Made by a program: the position numbers and the translations under genes
Assembly (NCBI GenBank): GCA_023265395.1
Contig: JAHFTX010000030.1
Location: 1 to 36,720, forward strand
Reading direction: 5' to 3'
DNA from: Thermoplasmata archaeon
GTDB lineage: Archaea; Thermoplasmatota; DTKX01; JAHFTX01
Length of the DNA: 36,720 bases
In this document: piece by piece, positions 22,370 through 30,652 of the stretch
Position numbering within the stretch: position 1 is the stretch's first letter
How the letters are laid out: every line of letters begins with the position of its first letter
Notes under the pieces: generated by a model
Database searches by the model: none
Seen by the model: the letters and a program-made list of their open reading frames with translations, nothing else
What the model was told of the DNA's origin: nothing

Positions 22370-25075
22370 ATGCGCGCCAACGCTCCGGTTGTGGTGCTCA
22401 TGGTCGCCCTAGCGACGCTCGTGCTGGTGCTCCTGTTGAGCACCCCGGCGGAGGCCACCGGGACCGGCGACTACCCCCCACCCGGGAGCGGGGTGTGGCT
22501 GATCACCGACCCAACGGTGGTGTGGGATGAGGTACTCGAGGTCGACGAGGGCATCCAGGTCGCACCCGGCGGATCCCTCATGCTGAGCAACATGACGCTG
22601 CTCTCCAACGGCACCAACCCTGGCGCGGTGACGATCACCGTCGAGGGCGCCCTGCTGCTCGACGGCGCGACAATCTCAGCCGCCAACGGGAGCGCGCCGT
22701 ACCTCCTGAGTGTCCTCCCGGGGGGGGTCCTCGACTCCAACGGCAGCATCCTCAGCGGCTTCGGCTTCATCGGGACCGACGCGCAGCGCGGGCTTCTGCT
22801 GCAGAGCAACGCGACGACCTTCTCCCAGACCGTCTTGCAGGATTGCTACACGGGGATCACGATCGAAGGCGTCAGCGTCGACCTCTCGGGCGTGACGGTC
22901 CGTCGGTGCACCTTCGGGCTGTATGCCTTCGAGGACGCCGACGTCCAGGTGCATGACATCAACTGGAGCGATAACGTCCGCGACGTCACCTTCTTCGAGG
23001 CGACTGGGCAGCTCGACAACGTCACGTTCGTGCGCACGCTCAGCAGCGCCATCGACATCCGCGCCGGTGAGGCGACCATCACGCAGCTCCAGCTGCTCAA
23101 CAGCAGTGCCATCGCCGTTCGCGCACGCGAAGAGGCGCTGGTCGTGATCGCCCAGAGCACGATCCTCCCACAGAGCGACGGGATCCAACTGGAGTTCGCC
23201 CCGGTCGTGGTACTCCAGGACGTCGTGGTCGCCGACAACGACCTCCGGTTCGTCCGGGGTGGCGGCACGATCGAGGAGTTCTTCTCCCTGACGGTCGATG
23301 TGCGGCGCCTCAGTGACGGCGCTGCGGTCGCCGGCGCCGACCTCCAGGTCATCGGCAGCGGCGGTCAGGTGCTGGTAGTCGCCACGACGAACCTCAGCGG
23401 CCGCATCGGGCCCGTGTTGCTGCACACGCGCACACTGACCGAGGCGCAGACCGTCACCTTGGGCCCACACACCATCGTGGTGCAATACGGGGTCTTGCTC
23501 GAGCAGAACCAGACCCAGGTGGGCCGCCCGACCGTGCTGACGGTCTGGGTCGACGACCTAGCCCCGCGCGTGGTGTTTCTCTCGCCCCAGCAGGGTGCAC
23601 TGCTCAACGACACCAATGTCACGATCCTCGGGGCCGCCTGGGATGACCACAACCCCATCGCCCTGGTTCAACTCGCGATCGATGATGGTCCATGGCAAGA
23701 TCTTGGCGCAGACCCCAACCCGGTGCTCGACCGCCTGCTGGGCGAGGGCGTCCACCGCTTGGCGCTACGCGCCTTCGACGTCCCAGGCAACAACAACACC
23801 ACGGCAATCAACATCACCATCGACACGACGGCCCCGGTGCTGGTCATCAGCGATCCCCCGGACAACCTGGTCACCCGGGATTCGACTCTCGTGCTGCGCG
23901 GGCGCACCGAGCCCAATGTCACCTTGACCATCAATGGCACCGTCATCCCCCTCAGCGACGGCACCTTCGCCGCACCCATCACGCTCAGAGAGGGCCAGAA
24001 CAGATTCGACCTGCGGGTCGTCGACCTCGCGGGCAACGGTGCTGCGCTGCGCTGGACCTTGTTCCGTGACACCGTCGTCTCCCCATTGCTGCTCAGCCCG
24101 CCCAACGGCAGCCTCACCAACCAGATCCGATTCAACCTTACGGGCACCATCGAGGCAAACAGCACGGTGGAGGTCGATGGCCAGGCGGTGCGAGTCCTTG
24201 GGGGCCGCTTCCTCGCCGTCCTTCTGCTGGTGGAGGGACCCAACAACCTCACCCTCAACGCCACCGACGCCTTGGGCAACGAGGTGCACCTCAACCTCAC
24301 GTACATCCTCGATGCGACGCCCCCGGAGATCCATCTGACCAAGCCTGCCCAGGGCATCGCCGCAGCGACCAACCGGCCGACCTTCGGGATCGCCGGGTGG
24401 ACCGAGCCGGGCGCGGTCGTCTACGTCAATGACCAGCTCGCCAGCAGCTTCGACGGAAGGTTCAGCCGTGTCGTCGGCCTGCTCGATGGAGCCAACAACG
24501 TCACCGTCGTCGCTGCCGATGGCGCGGGCAACAGCAACAGCACGGTGGTGGTGATCACCCTCGACACGACGCCACCGGTCCTCAACGTCACCACCCCATC
24601 CGATGGCAGCGTGACCACGGCGGGGATGACGACCCTCAAGGGCCACGCCAACGAGAACGTCACGTTGCGGATCAACGGTAACGACGTGTTGGTGCGGGCG
24701 GACGGGACCTTCACCTCGTTGGCGAGCTTGGCCTTCAGCACCAACCGCTTCGAATTGGTCGCAACCGATGCCGCGGGCAACAGCGTCGTCGTCGAGGTGG
24801 CGGTGCGGCGCGTGCCGCCTCATCAGGATGACTGGCAGTGGTTGGTCGTGCCGCTCTTCGTCGCCAGCCTCTGCGCCGTCGCAGCACTTGCGATCATCCC
24901 GATGGCGCGCAGCGGAGCGCTCGAACCGCTGACCCGGCTCGGTGGTCGCGTCATTCATGGGGGCGGGGGACCGACCGAGCCGCGAGAGGCGACGACGGCG
25001 CAGAGCGCGGACTCCCCGCCCTTGCGCGCCCATGCCGTACGCCCGGCGCGGGGGCGCATGCCACCTCCTCGATGA
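22370..25075 (+). CDS. Surface protein: beta-helix domain plus tandem bacterial Ig-like repeats, C-terminal anchor
   Basis: This 901-residue protein has a signal peptide (VVVLMVALATLVLVLLLS). A right-handed parallel beta-helix region follows at about 60-300 (repeats of the kind GVSVDLSGVTVRRCTFGLYAF). There are then about five Ig-like modules of the glucodextranase-B/Big type, with recurring phrases TVTLTING-like, FDLRVVDLAGN, NLTLNATDALGN, VTVVAADGAGN and FELVATDAAGN. A membrane helix (WLVVPLFVASLCAVAALAII) lies at about 824-845, with a Pro/Arg-rich cytoplasmic tail. It is probably an adhesin or envelope protein exposed on the outer face. It lies just upstream of the archaellum operon but faces its own promoter and is separated from arlB by 171 nt of regulatory-looking DNA. 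Confidence 0.85.
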   Translation: MRANAPVVVLMVALATLVLVLLLSTPAEATGTGDYPPPGSGVWLITDPTVVWDEVLEVDEGIQVAPGGSLMLSNMTLLSNGTNPGAVTITVEGALLLDGATISAANGSAPYLLSVLPGGVLDSNGSILSGFGFIGTDAQRGLLLQSNATTFSQTVLQDCYTGITIEGVSVDLSGVTVRRCTFGLYAFEDADVQVHDINWSDNVRDVTFFEATGQLDNVTFVRTLSSAIDIRAGEATITQLQLLNSSAIAVRAREEALVVIAQSTILPQSDGIQLEFAPVVVLQDVVVADNDLRFVRGGGTIEEFFSLTVDVRRLSDGAAVAGADLQVIGSGGQVLVVATTNLSGRIGPVLLHTRTLTEAQTVTLGPHTIVVQYGVLLEQNQTQVGRPTVLTVWVDDLAPRVVFLSPQQGALLNDTNVTILGAAWDDHNPIALVQLAIDDGPWQDLGADPNPVLDRLLGEGVHRLALRAFDVPGNNNTTAINITIDTTAPVLVISDPPDNLVTRDSTLVLRGRTEPNVTLTINGTVIPLSDGTFAAPITLREGQNRFDLRVVDLAGNGAALRWTLFRDTVVSPLLLSPPNGSLTNQIRFNLTGTIEANSTVEVDGQAVRVLGGRFLAVLLLVEGPNNLTLNATDALGNEVHLNLTYILDATPPEIHLTKPAQGIAAATNRPTFGIAGWTEPGAVVYVNDQLASSFDGRFSRVVGLLDGANNVTVVAADGAGNSNSTVVVITLDTTPPVLNVTTPSDGSVTTAGMTTLKGHANENVTLRINGNDVLVRADGTFTSLASLAFSTNRFELVATDAAGNSVVVEVAVRRVPPHQDDWQWLVVPLFVASLCAVAALAIIPMARSGALEPLTRLGGRVIHGGGGPTEPREATTAQSADSPPLRAHAVRPARGRMPPPR

Positions 25076-25128
25076 GCGACGATGAGCCCGGTCGCGCAAC
25101 CCTGCAAATCCGTCGAGGGACCGCTCCG

Positions 25129-25187
25129 GCCAACCTTCATATACCAACCGTAGGTTAATCCGGGAGCAGAGGCGCCAACCTCATATG
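25129..25187. repeat. Near-identical direct repeat upstream of the archaellin promoter
   Basis: GCCAACCTTCATAT at 25129-25142 recurs as GCCAACCTCATAT at 25174-25186, 45 bp apart and differing by one T. A short dyad AACC-gta-GGTT lies between them at 25146-25156. The pair sits directly upstream of the arlB TATA box and looks like a two-site regulator-binding region. Confidence 0.5.
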
Positions 25188-25204
25188 GGTTCGGGGGTTG
25201 AGCC

Positions 25205-25239
25205 TTATAAACCTCGACCACCCACACTAGGGGGAGGAT
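25205..25239 (+). promoter_or_regulatory. Archaellum operon promoter and arlB ribosome binding site
   Basis: TTATAAA at 25205-25211 is a consensus TATA box predicting a start near 25234. GGAGGAT at 25233-25239 is a strong Shine-Dalgarno 7 nt before ATG 25247. Unlike most other genes here, the archaellin has a ribosome binding site and a short leader. Confidence 0.7.
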
Positions 25240-25246
25240 TGACCGC

Positions 25247-25939
25247 ATGGTACGTTCGAAGAAGCTGCCCGTTCCGGCAGAGAAGGAGCTCGGTGTCGTC
25301 GGTATCGGCACCCTGATTGTGTTCATTGCGCTGATCCTGGTCTCGGCCATCGCCGCCGCTGTCATCATCCAGTCGGCGAGCATGTTCGCTGAGAATGCCG
25401 AGCAGCAGAGTGAATCGGCCCGAGCGGAAGTCGCCGGTGGCATCAAGGTCGTCACCGTCACCGGAGACCGCGCCAACGGTGTCGTCGCCGGTCCGTGCAA
25501 CCTGCCGGTCGCGGGTGGCGCTGCACCGATCCGTTGCATCGTCTTGACCGTGACCCTGTGGAACCCCTCAGAGAGCGTCGACTTCAACAACCTGCGCGTC
25601 CAGTGGCGCTCGGACAACTTCTTCACGACCCTCACCATCGGGGCGGGTGTGCCGCCCGGTGCGACCGCCACGACCTTTGGTTGCGAGGAGACGCCCGTCG
25701 ACGCCCTGGGTCCTGGCCAGGACAACTGGGACAGCGCTGCTGGGTCCTTCTTCCTCGATGACGACAACGTCGTCCAGGTGTGGATCGACCTGACTGCTGC
25801 CACGGGTATCAACGACGTGCTGGCGCAGAACACCGACGTGACGGTGACGCTAATCCCCGACAAGGGCCCGCCCACGATCGAGGAATTCACCACCCCGAGC
25901 ACCTACACCGGACAGTTCATCGACCTGACGACCGCCTAG
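25247..25939 (+). CDS. arlB: Archaellin (archaellum filament protein)
   Basis: This 230-residue protein has a class III (prepilin-like) leader, KKLPVPAEKELG, followed by the hydrophobic filament-core helix VVGIGTLIVFIALILVSAIA. Cleavage by the prepilin peptidase ArlK/FlaK is expected after the Gly. The C-terminal part is a beta-rich outer domain with a likely disulfide pair. Only one archaellin gene is in the window, whereas many euryarchaea have two or more. It is the first gene of the arl operon and has the best promoter and ribosome binding site in the window, fitting high expression. The peptidase gene is not in the window. Confidence 0.95.
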   Translation: MVRSKKLPVPAEKELGVVGIGTLIVFIALILVSAIAAAVIIQSASMFAENAEQQSESARAEVAGGIKVVTVTGDRANGVVAGPCNLPVAGGAAPIRCIVLTVTLWNPSESVDFNNLRVQWRSDNFFTTLTIGAGVPPGATATTFGCEETPVDALGPGQDNWDSAAGSFFLDDDNVVQVWIDLTAATGINDVLAQNTDVTVTLIPDKGPPTIEEFTTPSTYTGQFIDLTTA

Positions 25940-25959
25940 GCGACCAAGGGACAGTCGGG

Positions 25960-27315
25960 ATGCTACCGATCGTCGGCCTCTTCGGCCGCAAGAAGCAGCA
26001 AGCCCCTACCGCAGCCGAGCCTGCCGGCCGCCAACCGCGACCGCTGCCACCGTCGGCGCAACCCGAGGGTGGTCGGGGTGCGCCCCCGCGCGGTGCAGCC
26101 CCCGGCCCCGCTGGTGCGTCGCCGCAGAACCGCCCCGCGGTCCCGCCGCCCCGCGCCGCTCCGCCACCGCCTCCCGCTGCAGGCTTCGAGGAGCTGGGCG
26201 ACGACGAGGAGGTCGGCCTCGACACGCCAGCCGACCTCGATGCTGACGACGATGTCGGCCTCGTCGAGGTCCCGGCAGGCCCTGCAGCAGCGCTACGTGG
26301 GCCCTCCGCCGCGCTGAGCCCGGCCATCCAGCTGCCAAGCCCCCAACCACCCGGCACGGGCCAGAGCGACGATTTCCAGATGGTGGTGCAGGCCCCCGAC
26401 GTCGGCGGCCGATCCCCCCTCGAGCGCCTCGAGGGCCTCGAGACGGCCCTCGACGAGAGCATCCGGCGCATGGACAGTATCGACCGCTCCGCCGAGGGTG
26501 TCGGGAGCGATGTCGGCACGGTCAAGGAGAGTATCTCCCGCATGGAGGCGAACATGCGGGAGCTGACCTCGCTCTACGACCTGATCTCGACCCAGATGAA
26601 TCCCTTCATCGACTCGGACCTCGGCGCTGGGCTGGGCGCTGACGAACTGGGTGAGGTCCCCGAGTTCGATTCCCTGTTCGAGCCGACACCAGAGGTCGCG
26701 GTCGGCGAGGGCGTGCCCAGTGCGGCTGCCCCTGCACTTGCCGGCGCGCGCGGTGGGCTCTCCGTGCTCTCGCCACCGACGGACGGTGGCGCACGCGCCG
26801 AGGGACGGGTGGTGCGCCTCAGCCGCATCGGCGGGGACAGTACCTGCCTGATCGCTCTGATGCGCTGGATGGACTTCCTGATGTCCCGCGTCTCGCGGGA
26901 GCACCTCCCCTCTCTGCTGACCTATTACGTCCGGATCGGCTGGATATCCGAGGGTATCCGCGCCCATGTGCTCGATGTGCTCCGGGGCGTCCGCGTCGCC
27001 GATGGCGGGGCTAGCATCACCCCCACCGTTGCCGTTTCAGGCAGCAGCGGCAGCCGCGACACCGAGGGGGATGTGGTGGTCGCCTATGGCAAGGAGAAGG
27101 TCCACGACGCCACCCGCGCGCCGACCCCGAGCGCCAAGGGCGGTGCACGCGCCATCCGTGCCGAGGGTTGGAAGCTCAGCACCGAGGACCATCTCAAGAC
27201 TTTGATCTTCATCGAGCGGATCCGCGGCACCGAGGTCGACAAGGCCCGCCTTGAGGACCTCGAGCGCGACGTCCAGCAGCTGCAGAAGGGCTTGGAAGGC
27301 TACTTCGGGTTGTGA
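25960..27315 (+). CDS. arlCE: Fused archaellum protein ArlC-ArlD/E with long Pro-rich linker
   Basis: This 451-residue cytosolic protein has a short N-terminus (LFGRKK) and a disordered Pro/Ala/Asp-rich stretch to about residue 145. Next is an ArlC-like coiled coil at about 152-215 (ESISRMEANMRELTSLYDLI, then STQMNPF). The ArlD/E domain follows at about 287-345 (LIALMRWMDFLMSRV, LLTYYVRIGWISEGIRAHVL) and the conserved tail EGWKLSTEDHLKTLIFIERI at about 402-424. In euryarchaea ArlC, D and E form a cytosolic ring at the motor base that connects to the chemotaxis system through CheF; here all parts are on one chain. ATG 25960 fits the position after arlB (20-nt gap). The linker length is unusual. 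Confidence 0.88.
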   Translation: MLPIVGLFGRKKQQAPTAAEPAGRQPRPLPPSAQPEGGRGAPPRGAAPGPAGASPQNRPAVPPPRAAPPPPPAAGFEELGDDEEVGLDTPADLDADDDVGLVEVPAGPAAALRGPSAALSPAIQLPSPQPPGTGQSDDFQMVVQAPDVGGRSPLERLEGLETALDESIRRMDSIDRSAEGVGSDVGTVKESISRMEANMRELTSLYDLISTQMNPFIDSDLGAGLGADELGEVPEFDSLFEPTPEVAVGEGVPSAAAPALAGARGGLSVLSPPTDGGARAEGRVVRLSRIGGDSTCLIALMRWMDFLMSRVSREHLPSLLTYYVRIGWISEGIRAHVLDVLRGVRVADGGASITPTVAVSGSSGSRDTEGDVVVAYGKEKVHDATRAPTPSAKGGARAIRAEGWKLSTEDHLKTLIFIERIRGTEVDKARLEDLERDVQQLQKGLEGYFGL

Positions 27316-27334
27316 GCCCCGGGGGGGTGGTCGG

Positions 27335-27766
27335 CTGGGCGTCAGTGTCTCCGCCGCGGCCGTCATACTCCTGGCGGGTGCGCTGACCGCCGGGACGTTG
27401 CTGCTGGTGACCGTCCTCGCCGGCCTCGACAATGTGCAACAGGCCACCGATGATTCCTTCGTACAGCAGCACCAGCAGACGCAGGTCCACACAGTCGTTC
27501 TCAACGTCACCACCAACGGTACGGTGCTCTTCCTCAACCTCACCAATGATGGGGGCACGATGCTCCATGTCTCCGCCGTGCGAGTGTTGCTCAACGGCAC
27601 GCTGCTCCCACCGGCGGCGCTGCTCTCGAGCACCGTCGACGGCCTGGCCGGCACCGACCTGTGGGGACCGCAGCAGGTCCTGTCGTTGCAGCTCTCCGCG
27701 AGTGCGTCGTCAGGACAGCGCGTCGCCATCGTCAGCGGCGGCTGGACTGCCTTTGGGGTGATCTAG
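27335..27766 (+). CDS. arlF: Archaellum stator-like protein ArlF, apparently CTG-initiated
   Basis: Read from CTG 27335, the 143-residue product begins MGVSVSAAAVILLAGALTAG. That closely matches the conserved ArlF/FlaF start (MGFSVSA, then a single membrane helix). Residues 40-143 form an Ig-like beta domain (VLNVTTNGTVLFLNLTND) expected in the pseudoperiplasm, where ArlF binds the S-layer and ArlG. No ATG, GTG or TTG exists in frame near this point; the only in-frame ATG is 84 nt upstream inside arlCE and would add an implausible Ser/Arg-rich leader. GGGGTGGTC at 27324-27332 is a good Shine-Dalgarno match just before the CTG. The order between arlCE and arlG is as in other euryarchaea. Confidence 0.8.
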   Translation: MGVSVSAAAVILLAGALTAGTLLLVTVLAGLDNVQQATDDSFVQQHQQTQVHTVVLNVTTNGTVLFLNLTNDGGTMLHVSAVRVLLNGTLLPPAALLSSTVDGLAGTDLWGPQQVLSLQLSASASSGQRVAIVSGGWTAFGVI

Positions 27767-27769
27767 GCC

Positions 27770-28225
27770 ATGGCGTCGACGGCGGTCTCCCAATTGATCT
27801 TCTTCATCGCCGGGCTGGTGGTGGCGTCGGTGGTGGTCGGGGTGATGCTCAGCAGCACCACCAACCTCGCCGACGGCATCGAGGGGCGCAGCAGCAGCCT
27901 CGCGGATTCCCTGCGCAGTGACGTTCGGATCATCAACGACCCGGTGGCGATGCCCTACAACGCGACCAACCAGACCCTGACCCTCTATGTGCTCAATTCC
28001 GGCACCATCAGCCTGCCCGCGACCAATGCCACGCTCCGCGCCTTCGTCAACGGCACCTTCGCGGCCAACACCACTGTCTACATCGTCGGTGGAGGCTCCT
28101 GGGGTCCCCAGGGAATCGCCATCATCGAGGTCCATGGCCTTGCGCTGACCTCAGGAACCGATATGCTCGTCACCGTCGTCGCCGCCCACGGGGCCACTGA
28201 TCGGCTGGAGTTCGTCGCCCCCTAG
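27770..28225 (+). CDS. arlG: Archaellum stator-like protein ArlG
   Basis: This 151-residue protein begins MASTAVSQLIFFIAGLVVAS, a membrane helix typical of ArlG/FlaG, followed by GIEGRSSSLADSLRSDVRII and a beta-rich domain (TLTLYVLNSGTISLPATN). ArlG forms filaments or oligomers with ArlF in the pseudoperiplasm and anchors the motor to the S-layer. It starts 3 nt after the arlF stop, so the two are translated together. The length is normal. Confidence 0.92.
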   Translation: MASTAVSQLIFFIAGLVVASVVVGVMLSSTTNLADGIEGRSSSLADSLRSDVRIINDPVAMPYNATNQTLTLYVLNSGTISLPATNATLRAFVNGTFAANTTVYIVGGGSWGPQGIAIIEVHGLALTSGTDMLVTVVAAHGATDRLEFVAP

Positions 28226-28265
28226 GGGCACAGGGGCACGTCACGGAGACTGGGAGGAAGGAAGG

Positions 28266-28961
28266 ATGGTGGACACCTACCGCGTGGAGCTGGACACCGA
28301 CGGGCTGCACCGCAACCTCGGCGGGGGCATCCCCTCGGGGGCGATCGTGCTCGTCGTCGGGGCCTTCGGCGCCGGCAAGAGCGCCGTCTGCCAACGCCTC
28401 CTGTACGGTTTCTTGCGCAACCATCACAGCGCTACCTACATCTCCACCGAGTTCACGATGAAGGGCTTCATCGAACAGATGAAGTCGCTCAGCTACAACG
28501 TCGTCGACTACCTGCTCAACAAGGAGCTCCTCTACATCCCCGTGTTTCCCCTGATCGGCAAGCACAAGAAGCGCGATGACTTCCTCTCGCTGCTGGTGGG
28601 CAACAAGCACCTCTATGAGCGCGACGTCATCATCGTCGACACCTTCAGCTCCCTGGTCAAGTACGACATCGACCAAGACCGTGTCCTCGATGCCTTGGCG
28701 TTCTTCAAGAAGCTCACCGGCAAGGGCAAGACGGTCATCCTCACCGTCCAGCCCGACGAGCTCACCGACGAACTGATCCGCCCCTTCAAGACCGACAGCG
28801 AAGTCTACCTCGACATCGTCATGGACAGCCTCGAAGGCACGACGACCCGGACGATCACGATCCGCCGGTTTGCCGGATCCACCAAGCCCATCGTGGAGGC
28901 CACCGGTTTCCGGATCGAGCCCAAGGTCGGGTTCATCATCGACATCACGGCGGTCGCCTAG
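28266..28961 (+). CDS. arlH: Archaellum motor regulator ArlH (RecA/KaiC-like ATP-binding protein)
   Basis: This 231-residue protein has Walker A GAFGAGKS (K38, S39) and a Walker-B-like strand DVIIVDTFSSLVKYD. ArlH binds ATP and docks on the ArlI hexamer, controlling assembly and switching. YISTEFTMKGFIEQM after the P-loop is typical of the family. A strong purine-rich ribosome binding site (GGGAGGAAGGAAGG) precedes ATG 28266. The gene lies 40 nt after arlG. Confidence 0.95.
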   Translation: MVDTYRVELDTDGLHRNLGGGIPSGAIVLVVGAFGAGKSAVCQRLLYGFLRNHHSATYISTEFTMKGFIEQMKSLSYNVVDYLLNKELLYIPVFPLIGKHKKRDDFLSLLVGNKHLYERDVIIVDTFSSLVKYDIDQDRVLDALAFFKKLTGKGKTVILTVQPDELTDELIRPFKTDSEVYLDIVMDSLEGTTTRTITIRRFAGSTKPIVEATGFRIEPKVGFIIDITAVA

Positions 28962-28973
28962 GCGGGGGAGCAG

Positions 28974-30623
28974 ATGGCAGTCCTCGACCGGCAGCAGCTG
29001 TATCAGAAGGCGGTGGCGAAATTCCCCCATCTGAAGGCCTACCTCACTCGATGGGAGCAGGAGGGCAACGACCCTCCGGAGTTCTTGGTGCAGCTCTCCT
29101 CGGACATGGCCAAGCTCGAGCACTTCAACGTCCTCTACCCCACCCGTGACCCGGTGTTCATCCACTGCTTCCTCCACCCGGGGTCGGGAGGGAAGCGCTA
29201 CGTCGTGCTCGAACCGGGCATGGATGATGCCCTGCGGGCCAAGTTCCGCGCGATCACCGACCTTATCCTCAAGAAAGCTCCCGAGGAGCCCGCCCACGAG
29301 AACCAGGAGCAGTTCGTCGCCATCCTCGAGCGCCTCCTCGAGCGGGTGACGGTGGGCAAGGCCGAGCCCACCACGCGACTGTTCAAGGAATGGGAGGACC
29401 CCAAGGTGGTGATCACTCCTGCCGAGCTCGAGGTCCTGCGCTACTACCTGCGGCGCAACATCATCGAGAGCGGGATCCTCGAAGGGATCCTGCGGGACAG
29501 CTACATCGAGGACGTCCACTCGGTGGGTACCGCGGACATCTTCATCGTCCACAAGGTCTTCAACATGATGCGCACCAACGTGCGATTCTCTGACGAGGTG
29601 GAACTCGACTCCTTCTTGCGCTCCATGAGCGAGCGCATCGGCAAGCCTGTCTCCGACTCCAAGCCCATCGTCGACGGATCGCTGCCCGACGGCAGCCGCA
29701 TCAACATCATCTACAGCGACGACGTCTCGCAGAAAGGCTCCAGCTTCACGATCCGCAAGTTCTCGCCAACGCCCCTGACCTTCAGCCGCCTGGTCAGCTG
29801 GGGCACCTTCTCGCCGCTGGTGGCGGCCTACCTATGGCTGGCGCTCGAGTTTGGCATGAACTGCATCGTCTCGGGGGAGACGGCCTCGGGCAAGACCACC
29901 TCGCTCAACTCGATGCTGACCTTCATCAACCACAGCGCCAAGGTCTACACCGCCGAGGACACGCCAGAGGTCATCGCACCGCAACCGGTGTGGCAGCGCC
30001 TCGTCACGCGCGATACCGGCCCGCAGGAGAGCCGGGTGGACCTCTTCGACCTGATCCGGGCGGCCCTGCGGTCCCGTCCCAACTACATCATCGTCGGGGA
30101 GACCCGTGGACGCGAGGGGGCGATGATGTTCCAAGCGATGCAGACCGGGCACTCGGTGATGAGCACCTTCCACGCCCCCTCGACGACCCAGATGATCCAG
30201 CGGTTCACCGGTGAGCCGATCAACGTCCCGATCCGCTTCTTCGACAACCTCAACATCGCGGTGTTCCAGAAGGTCATCTACGACCAGGGGCGGCTGATCC
30301 GGCGCGTCGTGAGCGTCGACGAGATCCTGCGCTACTCCAAGCAGCTCGATGGCGTGCTGGTGCGCTCGGTCTTCCAGTGGGACCCCTACACCGACACCCA
30401 CTACTTCCGAGGCATGAACAACTCCTACATCCTCGAGGAGAAGATCGCCCCGCAACTGAAGTTCGAGGACAAGCGGATGATCTACACCGAGCTGCAGAAG
30501 CGGGCCCGATTCATCCAGGCGATGGTGGACCACCACATATTCGAATACGCCGAGGTCAACCGGATCATGGCGGCCTACTACGCCGAAGGCGAGAAGGGCC
30601 TGCCGCCGGAGATCCTCTCGTGA
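28974..30623 (+). CDS. arlI: Archaellum motor ATPase ArlI
   Basis: This 549-residue protein is the hexameric type II/IV-secretion-like ATPase that powers assembly and rotation. Walker A GETASGKTT has K307 and Walker B NYIIVGETRGREG has E376. MSTFHAPSTTQMIQRF follows as the conserved His-containing segment. The N-terminal domain (YYLRRNIIESGILEGILRD, VGTADIFIVHKVF) is also typical. The gene starts 12 nt after arlH with GGGGGAG as its ribosome binding site. The length is standard for euryarchaea. Confidence 0.96.
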   Translation: MAVLDRQQLYQKAVAKFPHLKAYLTRWEQEGNDPPEFLVQLSSDMAKLEHFNVLYPTRDPVFIHCFLHPGSGGKRYVVLEPGMDDALRAKFRAITDLILKKAPEEPAHENQEQFVAILERLLERVTVGKAEPTTRLFKEWEDPKVVITPAELEVLRYYLRRNIIESGILEGILRDSYIEDVHSVGTADIFIVHKVFNMMRTNVRFSDEVELDSFLRSMSERIGKPVSDSKPIVDGSLPDGSRINIIYSDDVSQKGSSFTIRKFSPTPLTFSRLVSWGTFSPLVAAYLWLALEFGMNCIVSGETASGKTTSLNSMLTFINHSAKVYTAEDTPEVIAPQPVWQRLVTRDTGPQESRVDLFDLIRAALRSRPNYIIVGETRGREGAMMFQAMQTGHSVMSTFHAPSTTQMIQRFTGEPINVPIRFFDNLNIAVFQKVIYDQGRLIRRVVSVDEILRYSKQLDGVLVRSVFQWDPYTDTHYFRGMNNSYILEEKIAPQLKFEDKRMIYTELQKRARFIQAMVDHHIFEYAEVNRIMAAYYAEGEKGLPPEILS

Positions 30624-30631
30624 GGAGAGGG

Positions 30632-30652
30632 ATGATGCCGGAGGGGGCATGA
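30632..30652 (+). CDS. Possible six-codon leader ORF in front of arlJ
   Basis: ATG-ATG-CCG-GAG-GGG-GCA-TGA follows a good ribosome binding site (GGAGAGG at 30624-30630), and its stop overlaps the arlJ start as ATGA. It could couple arlJ translation to upstream ribosomes or be accidental. No peptide homology can be judged at this size. Confidence 0.25.
   Translation: MMPEGA

Noticed and set aside
28170-29552. 460-codon leftward open frame
   Set aside because: It is antisense to arlH and arlI, whose motifs are unambiguous.
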